From NCBI GenBank assembly GCA_943370025.1, contig CALRPI020000020.1, forward strand, positions 8,349-72,348: a DNA stretch of 64,000 nucleotides. Direction: 5' to 3'. The notes under the pieces are model-generated. The model saw only the letters and a program-made list of their open reading frames with translations. It ran no database searches and was not told where the DNA came from. Origin of the DNA: JAAUUE01 sp943370025. GTDB lineage: Bacteria > Cyanobacteriota > Cyanobacteriia > Cyanobacteriales > JAAUUE01. Position 1 is the first letter of the stretch. Each line of letters opens with the position of its first letter. A program made the translations under genes and the position numbers. Shown in pieces: positions 1 to 9,139 of this stretch.

Positions 1-84
1 TCTCTCAAAAATTACAATGTGGATAATTATAGGGCTTACCTAGAAAAACTGGAGGTCTATCAAAAATCTCTATCTAAGAGATGA
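1..84 (+). CDS. C-terminal end of an unidentified protein (partial)
   Basis: Frame 1 is open from the window edge to a TGA at 82-84 and encodes 27 residues with a charged, helical character (ending YLEKLEVYQKSLSKR). Nothing in this tail identifies a family. It is called only because the frame enters open and the next structured sequence, a REP-like palindrome, starts after the stop. It could equally be chance. Confidence 0.35.
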   Translation, partial: SLKNYNVDNYRAYLEKLEVYQKSLSKR

Positions 85-150
85 GCGATTAAGAGGTTGG
101 AAGATTTGAATTGGCATAATGTAATCTCCAGATTAAGAATTTCTGCTCTT

Positions 151-197
151 AGTCCGCGACGGCGGACTTTGCTCTTGTCGGCGCGGTTTCAACCGCC
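151..197. repeat. REP-like double palindrome
   Basis: Two short hairpins are joined by a conserved linker. One arm is AGTCCGCgacgGCGGACT and the other is GCGGTTtcAACCGC, with a linker resembling TTTGCTCTTGT. This is the same unit, inverted, that clusters at 19.9-21.2 kb and recurs at 24.1 and 28.6 kb. It sits just past the 3' end of the potC-like gene. Confidence 0.75.
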
Positions 198-207
198 TGC
201 TGCTCTA

Positions 208-1110
208 CTATTTACGGCTGGTATTTTGCTGCAAGGACATAGAGGATATCACCAATCCTAGGGAAGCAATTAACATCAGCGTGGAAATCGCATTGATTGC
301 CGGGGTGATAGATAGCCGAATCATGCCATAGACAAAGACGGGCAGAGTGGTCGACCCAACTCCATTGGTGAAAAATGTGATCACGAAATCATCCAAGGAG
401 AGGGTAAAAGCCAACAATCCGGCACTAAAAATACTTGGAGCAATCAAGGGCAGGATGACCCTTTGTAGGGTTTTCCATTCATTAGCTCCCAGATCTAGGG
501 CGGCTTCCTCTAGGCAGGGGTCAATTTCCCCCAAGCGGGCGCGGACTGTGACCACCACAAAGGAAATATTAAAGGTAATGTGACCAATGATCACCGTGGG
601 TAATCCCAAGACTAGCCTAATCCCGGTCAGGCTTTGGACTAGTTGAAAGACGAGGGAGAAAAATACCAGCAGGGAGATACCCATCGTGATTTCGGGGATG
701 ATAATTGGCAAAAATACCAGAGCTTCTAGGATAGATTTGCCCCGAAACTTGAACCGCTCTAGGGCGATCGCTAACATGGTTCCTAGAAAAGTGGCAAAGA
801 AAGTAGAAATACTGCCGACAATTAAACTATTCCGCAGAGCATCCCAGATCAAGGTATTAGTAATATCTGGGGATTGGCTAGTCGCCCCCTGCCAGAGGCT
901 GGTGTACCAATTGAGGGTAAATCCTGTCCAGAGTCCGCTAGTGCGGGAGAGGTTGAAGGAGTAGATGACTAAGATAAAAATGGGGATATAAATAAAGGCA
1001 AATCCTAGGGCAGTGACTAGCCAGAGCGATCGCCCCCCCCAAATGCGAATCCAGCGGTCTAGGGTCGCCGATTTTCTAAGCACACTGGTTTGGGTTGCAG
1101 AAGTAGCCAT
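208..1110 (-). CDS. potC: Spermidine/putrescine-type ABC transporter permease (PotC-like)
   Basis: This 300-residue inner-membrane permease has about six hydrophobic segments. It carries the binding-protein-dependent transport signature (EEAALDLGANEWKTL, about residues 200-215), which docks on the ATPase. The family imports polyamines or related cations with PotA, PotB and PotD; substrate is inferred from family only. The ATG directly follows the TAA of the PotB-like gene with no gap, so the two are surely cotranscribed and probably coupled. No ATPase or binding-protein gene is visible in the window, so they lie upstream of the edge or elsewhere. Confidence 0.85.
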   Translation of the reverse strand: MATSATQTSVLRKSATLDRWIRIWGGRSLWLVTALGFAFIYIPIFILVIYSFNLSRTSGLWTGFTLNWYTSLWQGATSQSPDITNTLIWDALRNSLIVGSISTFFATFLGTMLAIALERFKFRGKSILEALVFLPIIIPEITMGISLLVFFSLVFQLVQSLTGIRLVLGLPTVIIGHITFNISFVVVTVRARLGEIDPCLEEAALDLGANEWKTLQRVILPLIAPSIFSAGLLAFTLSLDDFVITFFTNGVGSTTLPVFVYGMIRLSITPAINAISTLMLIASLGLVISSMSLQQNTSRK

Positions 1111-1962
1111 TTAAGAGCGTGCCTCCTCGGAAGTGCGGAAATAGATCATCACAGGAATTAGAACTACCGCCATTAGGAGCATAGACAAGGCAGAGCCAAA
1201 GGGCCAATGGCGGGTTTTCAGGAATTGGGTTTCGATCACATTACCGATCATCAGGGTCTTAGCCCCTCCCAAAATATCGGGGGTAATAAAAGCCCCCACG
1301 GAGGGAATAAATACTAACAAGGAACCGGCAATAATCCCCCGCATTGTCAAAGGGATAATTATCCGCACCAAGCTCCAAAAATCATTTGCGCCTAGGTCTT
1401 GGGCTGCTTCCACTAGGGAGAAATTAAACTTTTCAATGGTGGAATACAGGGGCAGAATCATAAAGGGCAAATAGCCATAGACCAAACCAATAATTACTGC
1501 CGCAGGTGTAAACAATAGTTCCAACGGGTTATCAATAAGCTGAGTACTCTGGAGAGCTATATTGACTAAGCCTTCCTTGCGCAGAATGAGCATCCAAGCG
1601 TAGGTACGGACTAAAAAATTAGTCCAGAAGGGAATAATCACTAGCAATAGTAGGGCATTGCGCCAGCGAGGGGGGGCAGTGGCAATAAAATATGCCATGG
1701 GATAGCCGATAATTAGACAAATCCCGGTGGTTAGTAGTCCTAACCAGATCGATCGCCCCATTACCCCTAAAAATAAGGGATTAGCTAAGCGCCGATAGTT
1801 TTCCCAAGTGAATTGCCAGGTCACACCGCCATAGGTTCCCCGCTCTAAAAAGCTATAAGCCAGCACAATTAGCAATGGCACAATGAAAAATATTACCAGC
1901 CAAGCAGTAGCTGGAATTAAGACAGCCCCTAGGGTTACTTGTCTGCGAGTTGCAATGGTCAT
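1111..1962 (-). CDS. potB: Spermidine/putrescine-type ABC transporter permease (PotB-like)
   Basis: This is the second permease subunit of the same importer. It has six predicted membrane segments and the EAA loop VEAAQDLGANDFWSL in the middle of the second half. The ATG at 1962 gives the normal family N-terminus (MTIATRRQ); a GTG 17 codons upstream would add an atypical leader. Its TAA abuts the ATG of potC. The typing as polyamine transporter is by overall PotB resemblance; spermidine, putrescine and other cationic substrates cannot be separated from sequence. Confidence 0.83.
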   Translation of the reverse strand: MTIATRRQVTLGAVLIPATAWLVIFFIVPLLIVLAYSFLERGTYGGVTWQFTWENYRRLANPLFLGVMGRSIWLGLLTTGICLIIGYPMAYFIATAPPRWRNALLLLVIIPFWTNFLVRTYAWMLILRKEGLVNIALQSTQLIDNPLELLFTPAAVIIGLVYGYLPFMILPLYSTIEKFNFSLVEAAQDLGANDFWSLVRIIIPLTMRGIIAGSLLVFIPSVGAFITPDILGGAKTLMIGNVIETQFLKTRHWPFGSALSMLLMAVVLIPVMIYFRTSEEARS

Positions 1963-2143
1963 AGATGGTTTATGGGGTAACAAGAAGAATAAATCTTGGA
2001 GTAGAACCCTCACGGAGCGGAGATTCTACTCCAAAATAAGCTTGGCACTTACTATTAGGTGCACATTTTAGCTTGATTAAGAACTTAATTTTTGTAGCGT
2101 TAGATCAATAATTAATGCTTCAGCCCACAAATCTCACCATGGA

Positions 2144-2229
2144 TAGCAACCGCTAAGGAGGTTGAGATAATTTTGGTTGTGGAACCCCATTCGCTGGGGT
2201 TCCACAACCTGCTGGGCGACGGCTACAGC
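2144..2229. repeat. Short palindromic element (tatagcaaccgc family), copy 1
   Basis: The termini ATAGCAACCGC and GCGACGGCTA flank an inner hairpin (TGTGGAACCCC / GGGGTTCCACA). It matches the element at 37317-37408 along its length. It fills most of the gap between the pot pair and the MFS gene and is probably a small non-autonomous element. Nothing else is seen in this gap. Confidence 0.65.
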
Positions 2230-2247
2230 AAATATCGATACCCCACT

Positions 2248-3501
2248 CTACGCAGAGGGAAATCTTTCTCTTTTGAGCAGTAAGCAAGCTACGATAATGC
2301 CAACGATCGCCAAAAATGCCATAGGGTAAAACACGTAGATATACGTCCCAAATAAATCTCGAATGCGACCCGTTACCAAGGTACCAATCAAAGCCCCAAC
2401 TCCATAAGCGGTGAAGATGATGCCGTAGTTTTGAGCATAGTGATCAGGATTAAAAAAGCCTAGGGTTATGGTTGGAGCCATCGCCAACCAACCTCCAAGA
2501 CAGAACCAAAATAGGCAGAAGGCAATGAGATAGGTATCGACTTGTCCAGTTTCCACATTCACCATTAATACACAGGCTATTAAGATCAGGACATAGGACA
2601 AAATGGCAATATAGTGAGGCTTAAATCGATCGACTAACCAACCAAACAATGGCCGACTCACTCCATTAAACAGGGCAAACAAGGCCACACTACGAGCCGC
2701 CACCGCCGGGTCTATATTAATGATTTCTTCCCCTACGGCACTGGAAATACCAATTGCACTCAAACCTACTAGAGTGCTGATCGCATAGCAAATCCAAAGT
2801 CCATAAAACGATCGACTCTTCAGCAAGTTCTGCGGGAAAGATGAGGTCAAGATTGATGCCGAAGCCACAACATTCCGCCGGGGATGCCAGCCCTGAGGCG
2901 GCAGCTTCATCGTCAGAGAAATGGCTAAGATAATTGCTGTAAAGGCAAAACCGAGAATACGCAAAGTGGGTCGGACGGTGTAGACACTGATCAGTTGGTT
3001 TGCCAGGGGAGCAGTGATCAGGGGCGAAAGTCCAAATCCAATGATCGTCAAACCCACTGCCAATCCTTTCTTGTCAGGGAACCAACGCGATACTACAACC
3101 ATGGGAACGCCATAGGCAACACCAACCCCAGTTCCGGCAATTACTCCATAGGTAAAGACTAGCATCCCCACATTGGTAGCAAAGCTGGCAAGAATATAGC
3201 CTGAACCGACAATAACTCCGCCGACTGCCGTGATGACACGGGTGCCAATCCGAGGAATATAAAAACCGGCGATCGGCATTAGTGCAGCATAGAAAACTAA
3301 GACAAAGGTGTAGGGCAATAGGCTAGCACTGGCGCTAATTCCCAGTTCATTTTCTAAGGGAGTTCTAAAAATACTCCAGGAGTACACACTGCCCAAGCAA
3401 AGTAGAATGGTCATCCCTAACGGGATCAAAAGCCATCTGCCCTGATCTGCCGGTCTTCCTAGGATCGTGATTTCTGTCTGATGATCCGTCGTTATGCTCA
3501 T
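2248..3501 (-). CDS. MFS transporter, oxalate/formate antiporter (OFA) family
   Basis: The gene encodes about 417 residues with twelve predicted transmembrane helices. The MFS motif-A-like loop follows TM2 (about FYIPRIGTRVI), and a matching loop follows TM8 (LVDRFKPHY). The short hydrophilic N-terminus followed by RWLLIPLGMTILLCLGSVYSWS is typical of the OFA group, which exchanges small organic anions. ATG 3501 is preferred; a GTG at 3567 would add 22 basic residues. The gene stands alone between two repeats or gaps, and its substrate is unknown. Confidence 0.8.
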   Translation of the reverse strand: MSITTDHQTEITILGRPADQGRWLLIPLGMTILLCLGSVYSWSIFRTPLENELGISASASLLPYTFVLVFYAALMPIAGFYIPRIGTRVITAVGGVIVGSGYILASFATNVGMLVFTYGVIAGTGVGVAYGVPMVVVSRWFPDKKGLAVGLTIIGFGLSPLITAPLANQLISVYTVRPTLRILGFAFTAIILAISLTMKLPPQGWHPRRNVVASASILTSSFPQNLLKSRSFYGLWICYAISTLVGLSAIGISSAVGEEIINIDPAVAARSVALFALFNGVSRPLFGWLVDRFKPHYIAILSYVLILIACVLMVNVETGQVDTYLIAFCLFWFCLGGWLAMAPTITLGFFNPDHYAQNYGIIFTAYGVGALIGTLVTGRIRDLFGTYIYVFYPMAFLAIVGIIVACLLLKRERFPSA

Positions 3502-3718
3502 AGGCTTAAGGTTTAATCGAGGTTGCAAGGCAGGTAAGCTGCACAGTCGTCTCTTCGCTTTGGACACTTTACTAAAAACACTTTACTTAAATCTGATGGA
3601 TCAGATTGTATGATTTCTAACCTTACAGAGGGAGCAAAGCCTTATACTGCCCCAATAAATTTTGCTTACATCAGCTATTTACAGCAGTTTGCACAAAAAT
3701 TGCCGCAGTAAAATTTGC

Positions 3719-5296
3719 TTAGAGCCAAGTCATGGGTAAGGTGGGGCTGGAGATTTTTTGATCGGGGCTGGTTTCGGCATCAAGAACCGCGATCGCTTCA
3801 GCATACAAATCTTCTGCTTGCTTAAGAGAATCACCAATACTCGTTAAGCCAACTTTGCCAAACTCCGAGAGGGCGGTGATCAGATGGAAGACCGTCCCAG
3901 TTTCCTTGCTGTTATCAAAATGTAGATTCCGGTAAGCAATAATATCCATCAAGTCTTGGGGGAGCAATCCCCGGTATTGGGGCTTTTGCAGATTATCTGA
4001 AGCGACATAGTATTTGGGGATTTGTTGTTGGCTATAAAATAGTCCATCCTTGGGGTTGTAATCACCATTGGTTAGGTATTTCAGTGTCATCAGGGGATGG
4101 GTAGTGCCGCCCTTGCGGAGGTTGATCTCGATCGCTTGCAAATCCCATTCCCCATTGGGCAGGTGGTTAGAAACAAAATCTACACCATATCTTTCTATTG
4201 CTCCCTTGGCAGCCAGAGCTTGACCAACTTTGAGTCCTAGTTCCTGAAGTTGCAGGCGATAACTGGCATCAGCAGGAAAGCGGCAGCCTAGATAAATCTG
4301 CTCGTCTCTGCCACCAAGAATTTGATCATGGGTGGAGAGGATTTCCACTTCCCCATCTGGGGCGATATAGCCTTGGACACTAGGCGATCGCTTCTCCGTT
4401 CCTTCAATAAAGGCCTCGGCGATCGCTCCCAAGATAGGAATCTTTTGGACAAAACTTGACCAAGTTTCCGTCGCCGCCTGAAATCCTAAGTGAGTAAATT
4501 CTGCCTGAATCGCCCCGACTCGCTGACGGTGAGATGTCTTCCCCGGAGCCATTTGGGGAATAACTCGTAAATCCAACAGAGCATTACCCTCGCCAGAAAA
4601 ACCCTCGTTGAGTTTAATGACAATTCTTTGTAAATCCGGTTGGCTTTCCCAGAGTTGGGTGGTGACTTCGGCTAAATCTTCTGCTGTCCAAACTAAATTA
4701 CTGCCTTGGGGATGAGGAATACCGCATTCAGCAAAAATTGCCCGACTGCCACTTTTTGTCCCCCATTCCAGGAGTTCTGGATCGCAAGCCACAGCCGGAA
4801 TGCCGAGGGCGATCGAGAGTTGCCGTTCTAGGATGGTGGAGTTGTAGCAGACCATGTAGGATTTGCCCGGACGGAGGCTTTGCCGTAATTTTTCTAGCAA
4901 CCGGGGGCGATCGAGTATCTTCTGAGTGAGGGGAATGGGGGAATTGTCGTAGGTAGAAAGCAGCAATAGGCGATCGCGGGCATGGGAAAAGGGAATCCCC
5001 GGCAACAATTGCAGGTAGTACTCCACAATGATCGGGGAGATCGGCAAGGACGAGAGATAAATTAGCCGAGTTTGGGGATGATGCAACCGAATTAAAGAAC
5101 AGAGCAGTCGTTCTTCGTAGTGCATATGCCCATCAATTTTCAATAATTCCTGTTGGTCAAAACTTAAAGAAGGAACAATCAAAACATCACAATCTCCCTG
5201 CTCTTGTTCCCGCCAAGGGTGTGGGCGATCGCGCAATTGTTGTTGTAGCTGGCGAAATTGTTCTCTCTGCTGGGAACTAAGGTCTAAATTCGGCAT
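3719..5296 (-). CDS. PGM1-like peptide ligase / ATP-grasp protein
   Basis: The protein has 525 residues. The centre holds ATP-grasp features: a lysine in IVIKLNEGFSGEGNALLD (about residues 225-242) and a late metal-binding stretch AIEINLRKGGTTHP (about 390-403). The C-terminus resembles the PGM1 C-terminal region named after the Streptomyces pheganomycin peptide ligase. Such proteins couple a carboxylate to an amine with ATP. In cyanobacteria they occur as stand-alone conserved genes of unknown substrate. No precursor peptide or other biosynthetic gene is adjacent, so a pheganomycin-like product should not be assumed. Confidence 0.72.
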   Translation of the reverse strand: MPNLDLSSQQREQFRQLQQQLRDRPHPWREQEQGDCDVLIVPSLSFDQQELLKIDGHMHYEERLLCSLIRLHHPQTRLIYLSSLPISPIIVEYYLQLLPGIPFSHARDRLLLLSTYDNSPIPLTQKILDRPRLLEKLRQSLRPGKSYMVCYNSTILERQLSIALGIPAVACDPELLEWGTKSGSRAIFAECGIPHPQGSNLVWTAEDLAEVTTQLWESQPDLQRIVIKLNEGFSGEGNALLDLRVIPQMAPGKTSHRQRVGAIQAEFTHLGFQAATETWSSFVQKIPILGAIAEAFIEGTEKRSPSVQGYIAPDGEVEILSTHDQILGGRDEQIYLGCRFPADASYRLQLQELGLKVGQALAAKGAIERYGVDFVSNHLPNGEWDLQAIEINLRKGGTTHPLMTLKYLTNGDYNPKDGLFYSQQQIPKYYVASDNLQKPQYRGLLPQDLMDIIAYRNLHFDNSKETGTVFHLITALSEFGKVGLTSIGDSLKQAEDLYAEAIAVLDAETSPDQKISSPTLPMTWL

Positions 5297-5541
5297 AGGT
5301 TGCGCCCAAAAAAACAGCGGATATTCTTATTTCTTAGTAGCAGCAAAAATAGGATTTACAGCACTTTGCGTTCAAATGAGACACACCACAAATATTGCAA
5401 GTCCTATCCATGTTGGGTTTGAGAGTGGGCTTCGGCTCCGCTCAGCCCGCAACAACCTCCAACCGCGTAAGTCCTAAAAACTTATGGAGAATATCCATAA
5501 TCAATTTGTATAGCTTACATCTAAGGTCTTGATTGAATTCT

Positions 5542-5559
5542 GTTACACTCAATTACAGT
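5542..5559 (+). promoter_or_regulatory. HLR1-like direct repeat (RpaB-type) before the GGDEF/EAL gene
   Basis: GTTACACT, two bases, then ATTACAGT matches the HLR1 consensus (G/T)TTACA(A/T)(A/T)-N2-repeat at 13 of 16 positions. It ends 28 bases before the TTG start of the GGDEF/EAL gene. HLR1 is bound by the response regulator RpaB in cyanobacteria; function here is inference. The rest of the 5297-5587 gap holds a GGGCT..AGCCC-type palindrome near 5419-5450 and no gene. Confidence 0.35.
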
Positions 5560-5587
5560 TAACGAAAATTTACTTTTCTTAAACAAA

Positions 5588-8434
5588 TTGAAAGTGCAAC
5601 TGCCTAAAATCAACTTCAGCTTACCATTACAGCAAAGATATTCCCAGCGATGCTGGACTCCTCTGTTGATATCTTTAGCACTTCTTTGTTTGACTAGCTC
5701 CCTAGGGGCGATCGCTTCTCTATTGCTGTGGCAAAACCTTTTGAGTGCAGAAAAACAACAAACCCAGCAGCACGTAGACCGGGCTTTAGATGCGATCGCC
5801 AAAGAACTAAGTGATATCGATGCTGATAACCCCACTTTATCTAGCTGGGATGATACCTATAATTTTGTTGTGTCATATCAAGAAGAATATCTGCACAAAA
5901 ATTTTAACTTAGAACTAGTCGCCGAATTGGGCATAAACTTGGTGATGATTACTAATGAATCAAGAAAAATAATTGCCACTAAAGGTTTTGATATTGTGGC
6001 AGTTCAAGAAGTAGATTTTCCGCCCCAGTTGATTCAACATTTTGCTAACCAGCCCCAGCTATTAATTCATTCCGAAACCACCAGCCGTCATCAAGGACTC
6101 TTAGTCATTCCAGATTCGCCACCCATATTAATTTCTTCCCGCCCAATTCTCACTAGCTTAAAACAAGGGCCAGCTCGGGGCACTTTTATCCTCGGCAAGT
6201 TTCTCGATCGCCACAAACTCCAGCAAATTTCCCAAGCAAATCGCCTCAATATCAAACTTTACTCCGTCCATAAACCACATCTACCCATACCTCTAGAAAA
6301 ACTTATCCCCTTTGGGCTATCAGAAATCAAGATCAATCAAGAATCTCGTGCTTGGATTCATGCCGATGATGAATCCACCATTTCCAGCTATCTGCTGCTG
6401 AAAGATAATTATGGTCAGCCGTCTCTGATCCTTCAGGTAGACAGCCCCCGAACTAGCTATCAACAGGGAAAACTGAGTTGGAGCTATTTAATGTTTTTTA
6501 TTGTCCTCTTGGGGGGAGGGTCAACGGCTATTACCTATAAGCTCACCCAAAAATTAATGCGCTACCTACAAGAACGGGATGGCATCCAACGGGAATTATT
6601 TTTGGAGAAGGAATTAGCCCACGTCACGTTGCAATCTATCAATGAGGGCATCATTACTGTCGATCGCGATGGTTGCATTAAAGATCTCAACCCCATTGCT
6701 GAGCAACTGACTGGCTATCTCAGTCATGCTGCCACTGGAAAAAGCTTTGCAGAAATATTCTGGGTATTTGAAGAACAGACTAAAACCGCTCAAGATGGAT
6801 ACCTAGAGAACGTATTGCAGACTGGAGAAGTGCATCATTCCCCCGATCGCGACCTGTTGAGAAATCGCTATGGTCGGGAATTTGCCATTGATTATTCCAT
6901 CGCCCCAATTCGCTCTGCCCTCGGCGAAATCATGGGAGCTGTAGTAGTTTTTCGGGATGTGAGCGAGTCCCGAAAGATGGCACAACAGCTATCTTGGCAA
7001 GCCAGCTATGACCCCCTGACTGGCTTAGCTAACCGCCGAGAATTTGAGCGCTACCTGCGCCGGGCGATCGCCACTGCCAAAAGAGAAAGGCGGGAACATA
7101 CCTTAGCCTTCTTAGATTTAGATCGATTCAAAATAGTTAACGATACCAGTGGCCACATTGCTGGTGATGAGCTGTTGCGACAGGTGAGTATGCTATTGCA
7201 AGATAACCTGCGGCAAGCTGATCTCATTGCCCGCTTTGGCGGCGATGAATTTGCGATTCTCCTCTACGGCTGCCCAGAGGAAGAGGCAGTCCGGATTGTC
7301 CAGAACTTAGTAGATATCATCAAGGGCTTTCGTTTTGTCTGGCAAGATAAGCTATTTACCCTAGGAGCTAGCGTGGGGATCACGGCTATCACCACCCATA
7401 GTTCTGATATCACTCAGATATTGAGTAGGGCAGATGCGGCTTGCTATATAGCGAAGGAACAGGGGCGCAACCAAGTTTATGTGTATCGATCGGAAGATAA
7501 TTATTTATCCCAACCCCATGGGGAGATGGAATGGGCGGGGAAGATTCAAGAAGCTCTCAAATTTGGCGGTTTCCAGCTTTACTATCAAACGATCGTTCCC
7601 CTCCGCTGCCCCAAAACTGCCAGAATTATGAAACAAAAAACCGGACTTTGGCAAGAATCAAGAACTAACCACCGCCAAGAAGCAGTCACCTCTGCCAAGG
7701 ACAGCAAAATAACTCCCCTAGAACGTGATTATCGTGAGCCGGATTATCGGCAAGAACACTACGAAATTCTTCTCCGCCTTGTGGATGAAAACAATAACCT
7801 AATTACTCCGGGTGTCTTTATCCCCGCTGCCGAGCGCTATCAACTCATGCCCACCATCGATCGCTGGGTTGTGAAAACCCTCTTTAGCATGAAAGAAATT
7901 TGGGAAACCTATCGTGACCATCAACACCATGCCCTGTTCACCATTAATTTATCTGGAGCGAGTCTCAATGAAGAAAGCTTCTGGGAATTTCTGACGAGCC
8001 AAATTGCCCTCCACCAAATTCCTCCCCACCTGCTGTGCTTTGAAATCACCGAAACTGTCGCGATCACCAATATCACCAAAACTAGCCGCTTTATTCGGCA
8101 GATGCGGGAGTTGGGTTGTAGTTTTTCCCTCGATGATTTTGGCAGTGGCATGTCTTCCTTTGGCTACCTGAAAAATCTGCCGGTGGACTATCTAAAAATT
8201 GATGGAGAGTTTATTAAAGATATTATCGATAGTTCCACCAATGCCGAGATTGCCGCAGCGATTCACCGGATTGGGCATGTGATGGGAATGCAAACCATTG
8301 CCGAATATGTCACCAATCAAGAGGTGTGGCAGAAAGTATTGGAGATCGGCATAGATTACGCCCAAGGATATTATATTCATCAGCCCCAACCCCTGACGGC
8401 TGAAGTTTTTTTAGAATCTCGCCAAGTTTCTTGA
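5588..8434 (+). CDS. CHASE4-PAS-GGDEF-EAL membrane-bound cyclic-di-GMP enzyme
   Basis: The protein has 948 residues. An N-terminal membrane helix (about 17-42) and a second (about 300-318) bracket an extracellular CHASE4-like domain with the SSWDDTYNFV motif. A PAS domain follows (about 350-465), then a diguanylate cyclase with intact GGDEF at 551-555 and an upstream RQAD inhibitory I-site. The EAL phosphodiesterase follows, with EIL at 726-728 in place of EAL and an intact DDFGSGMSS loop. A polar insert of about 45 residues sits between the first EAL strand and the EIL motif. The start is TTG at 5588, as no ATG occurs before the first helix. Both making and degrading c-di-GMP are possible. 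Confidence 0.9.
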   Translation: MKVQLPKINFSLPLQQRYSQRCWTPLLISLALLCLTSSLGAIASLLLWQNLLSAEKQQTQQHVDRALDAIAKELSDIDADNPTLSSWDDTYNFVVSYQEEYLHKNFNLELVAELGINLVMITNESRKIIATKGFDIVAVQEVDFPPQLIQHFANQPQLLIHSETTSRHQGLLVIPDSPPILISSRPILTSLKQGPARGTFILGKFLDRHKLQQISQANRLNIKLYSVHKPHLPIPLEKLIPFGLSEIKINQESRAWIHADDESTISSYLLLKDNYGQPSLILQVDSPRTSYQQGKLSWSYLMFFIVLLGGGSTAITYKLTQKLMRYLQERDGIQRELFLEKELAHVTLQSINEGIITVDRDGCIKDLNPIAEQLTGYLSHAATGKSFAEIFWVFEEQTKTAQDGYLENVLQTGEVHHSPDRDLLRNRYGREFAIDYSIAPIRSALGEIMGAVVVFRDVSESRKMAQQLSWQASYDPLTGLANRREFERYLRRAIATAKRERREHTLAFLDLDRFKIVNDTSGHIAGDELLRQVSMLLQDNLRQADLIARFGGDEFAILLYGCPEEEAVRIVQNLVDIIKGFRFVWQDKLFTLGASVGITAITTHSSDITQILSRADAACYIAKEQGRNQVYVYRSEDNYLSQPHGEMEWAGKIQEALKFGGFQLYYQTIVPLRCPKTARIMKQKTGLWQESRTNHRQEAVTSAKDSKITPLERDYREPDYRQEHYEILLRLVDENNNLITPGVFIPAAERYQLMPTIDRWVVKTLFSMKEIWETYRDHQHHALFTINLSGASLNEESFWEFLTSQIALHQIPPHLLCFEITETVAITNITKTSRFIRQMRELGCSFSLDDFGSGMSSFGYLKNLPVDYLKIDGEFIKDIIDSSTNAEIAAAIHRIGHVMGMQTIAEYVTNQEVWQKVLEIGIDYAQGYYIHQPQPLTAEVFLESRQVS

Positions 8435-8496
8435 AGATATACATTGGATATGTGAGTAGGCTGAGCGGAGTCGAAGCCCAACCACTGCCGTATTGA

Positions 8497-9069
8497 CTAG
8501 GCGGGTAAACTTTGTCTAAGTCTAGGCAGAATCACAATGTGTCCCCGAATCCGACTGATGCTATCTTCTTGCTCAAAATCTTTCAGAAGCCGGGTGATAG
8601 TTACTCTGGTCGTGCCGATCGCTTCAGCCAATTCTTGATGGGTGAGGCGGAGGTCAATCAAGCAGCCCAAGTCTACATCCCGCCCAAATTTGGCAGCTAA
8701 CCAACGGAGGAGATACACCAACCGCTGCCGGACTTTGCCCGATCGGGTAATATTCAGCAATTCTTCCCTTTGGTAAGCAGAAGCAACCAAAGAATCTGTC
8801 AACAAATGCCATTGGCTTCTAGAGCAGGGGAGAGCTTCTACACTTGTTAAACATTCAATTTGGTAAGGAGATAGACGAGAGAGATGCTGCCCCACAATAT
8901 CCTTGCCCCCCCAGTAACCTAGGGTTACCATTGCCCCTTCATCGTTCCAAGTTGTCGTCCGCACCACACCTCGATCGATCAACCAGAGAACATCCGCACT
9001 CAATGGAATCAGCTCCCGGCGGCTAAAAGTCCGAGGCTTCTGTAGTTCTGTGCTTAAGGTTGTCAGCAT
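8497..9069 (-). CDS. Crp/Fnr-family transcriptional regulator
   Basis: The protein has 190 residues. The N-terminal part is a shortened cyclic-nucleotide-binding-like barrel (about 1-95) without an evident cAMP phosphate-binding cassette. The C-terminal winged helix contains LTHQELAEAIGTTRVTITRLL (about 143-163), the Crp recognition-helix region. It resembles NtcA-like small cyanobacterial regulators but is not NtcA itself. It lies 70 bases downstream of pstB on the same strand, across a hairpin, so it may receive read-through from the phosphate operon. Its ligand is unknown. Confidence 0.82.
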   Translation of the reverse strand: MLTTLSTELQKPRTFSRRELIPLSADVLWLIDRGVVRTTTWNDEGAMVTLGYWGGKDIVGQHLSRLSPYQIECLTSVEALPCSRSQWHLLTDSLVASAYQREELLNITRSGKVRQRLVYLLRWLAAKFGRDVDLGCLIDLRLTHQELAEAIGTTRVTITRLLKDFEQEDSISRIRGHIVILPRLRQSLPA

Positions 9070-9099
9070 AAACTCTATCTCCTAAGTTTAGGTTTGCGC

Positions 9100-9125
9100 G
9101 TGGGCTGCGACGACTCTCAGCCCAC
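9100..9125 (-). terminator. Hairpin between pstB and the Crp-like gene
   Basis: GTGGGCTG and CAGCCCAC pair across a ten-base loop just after the pstB stop codon. No strong T-run follows, so it may be an attenuating or processing hairpin rather than a full terminator. Confidence 0.4.
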
Positions 9126-9139
9126 ACAAACTCCTATGT

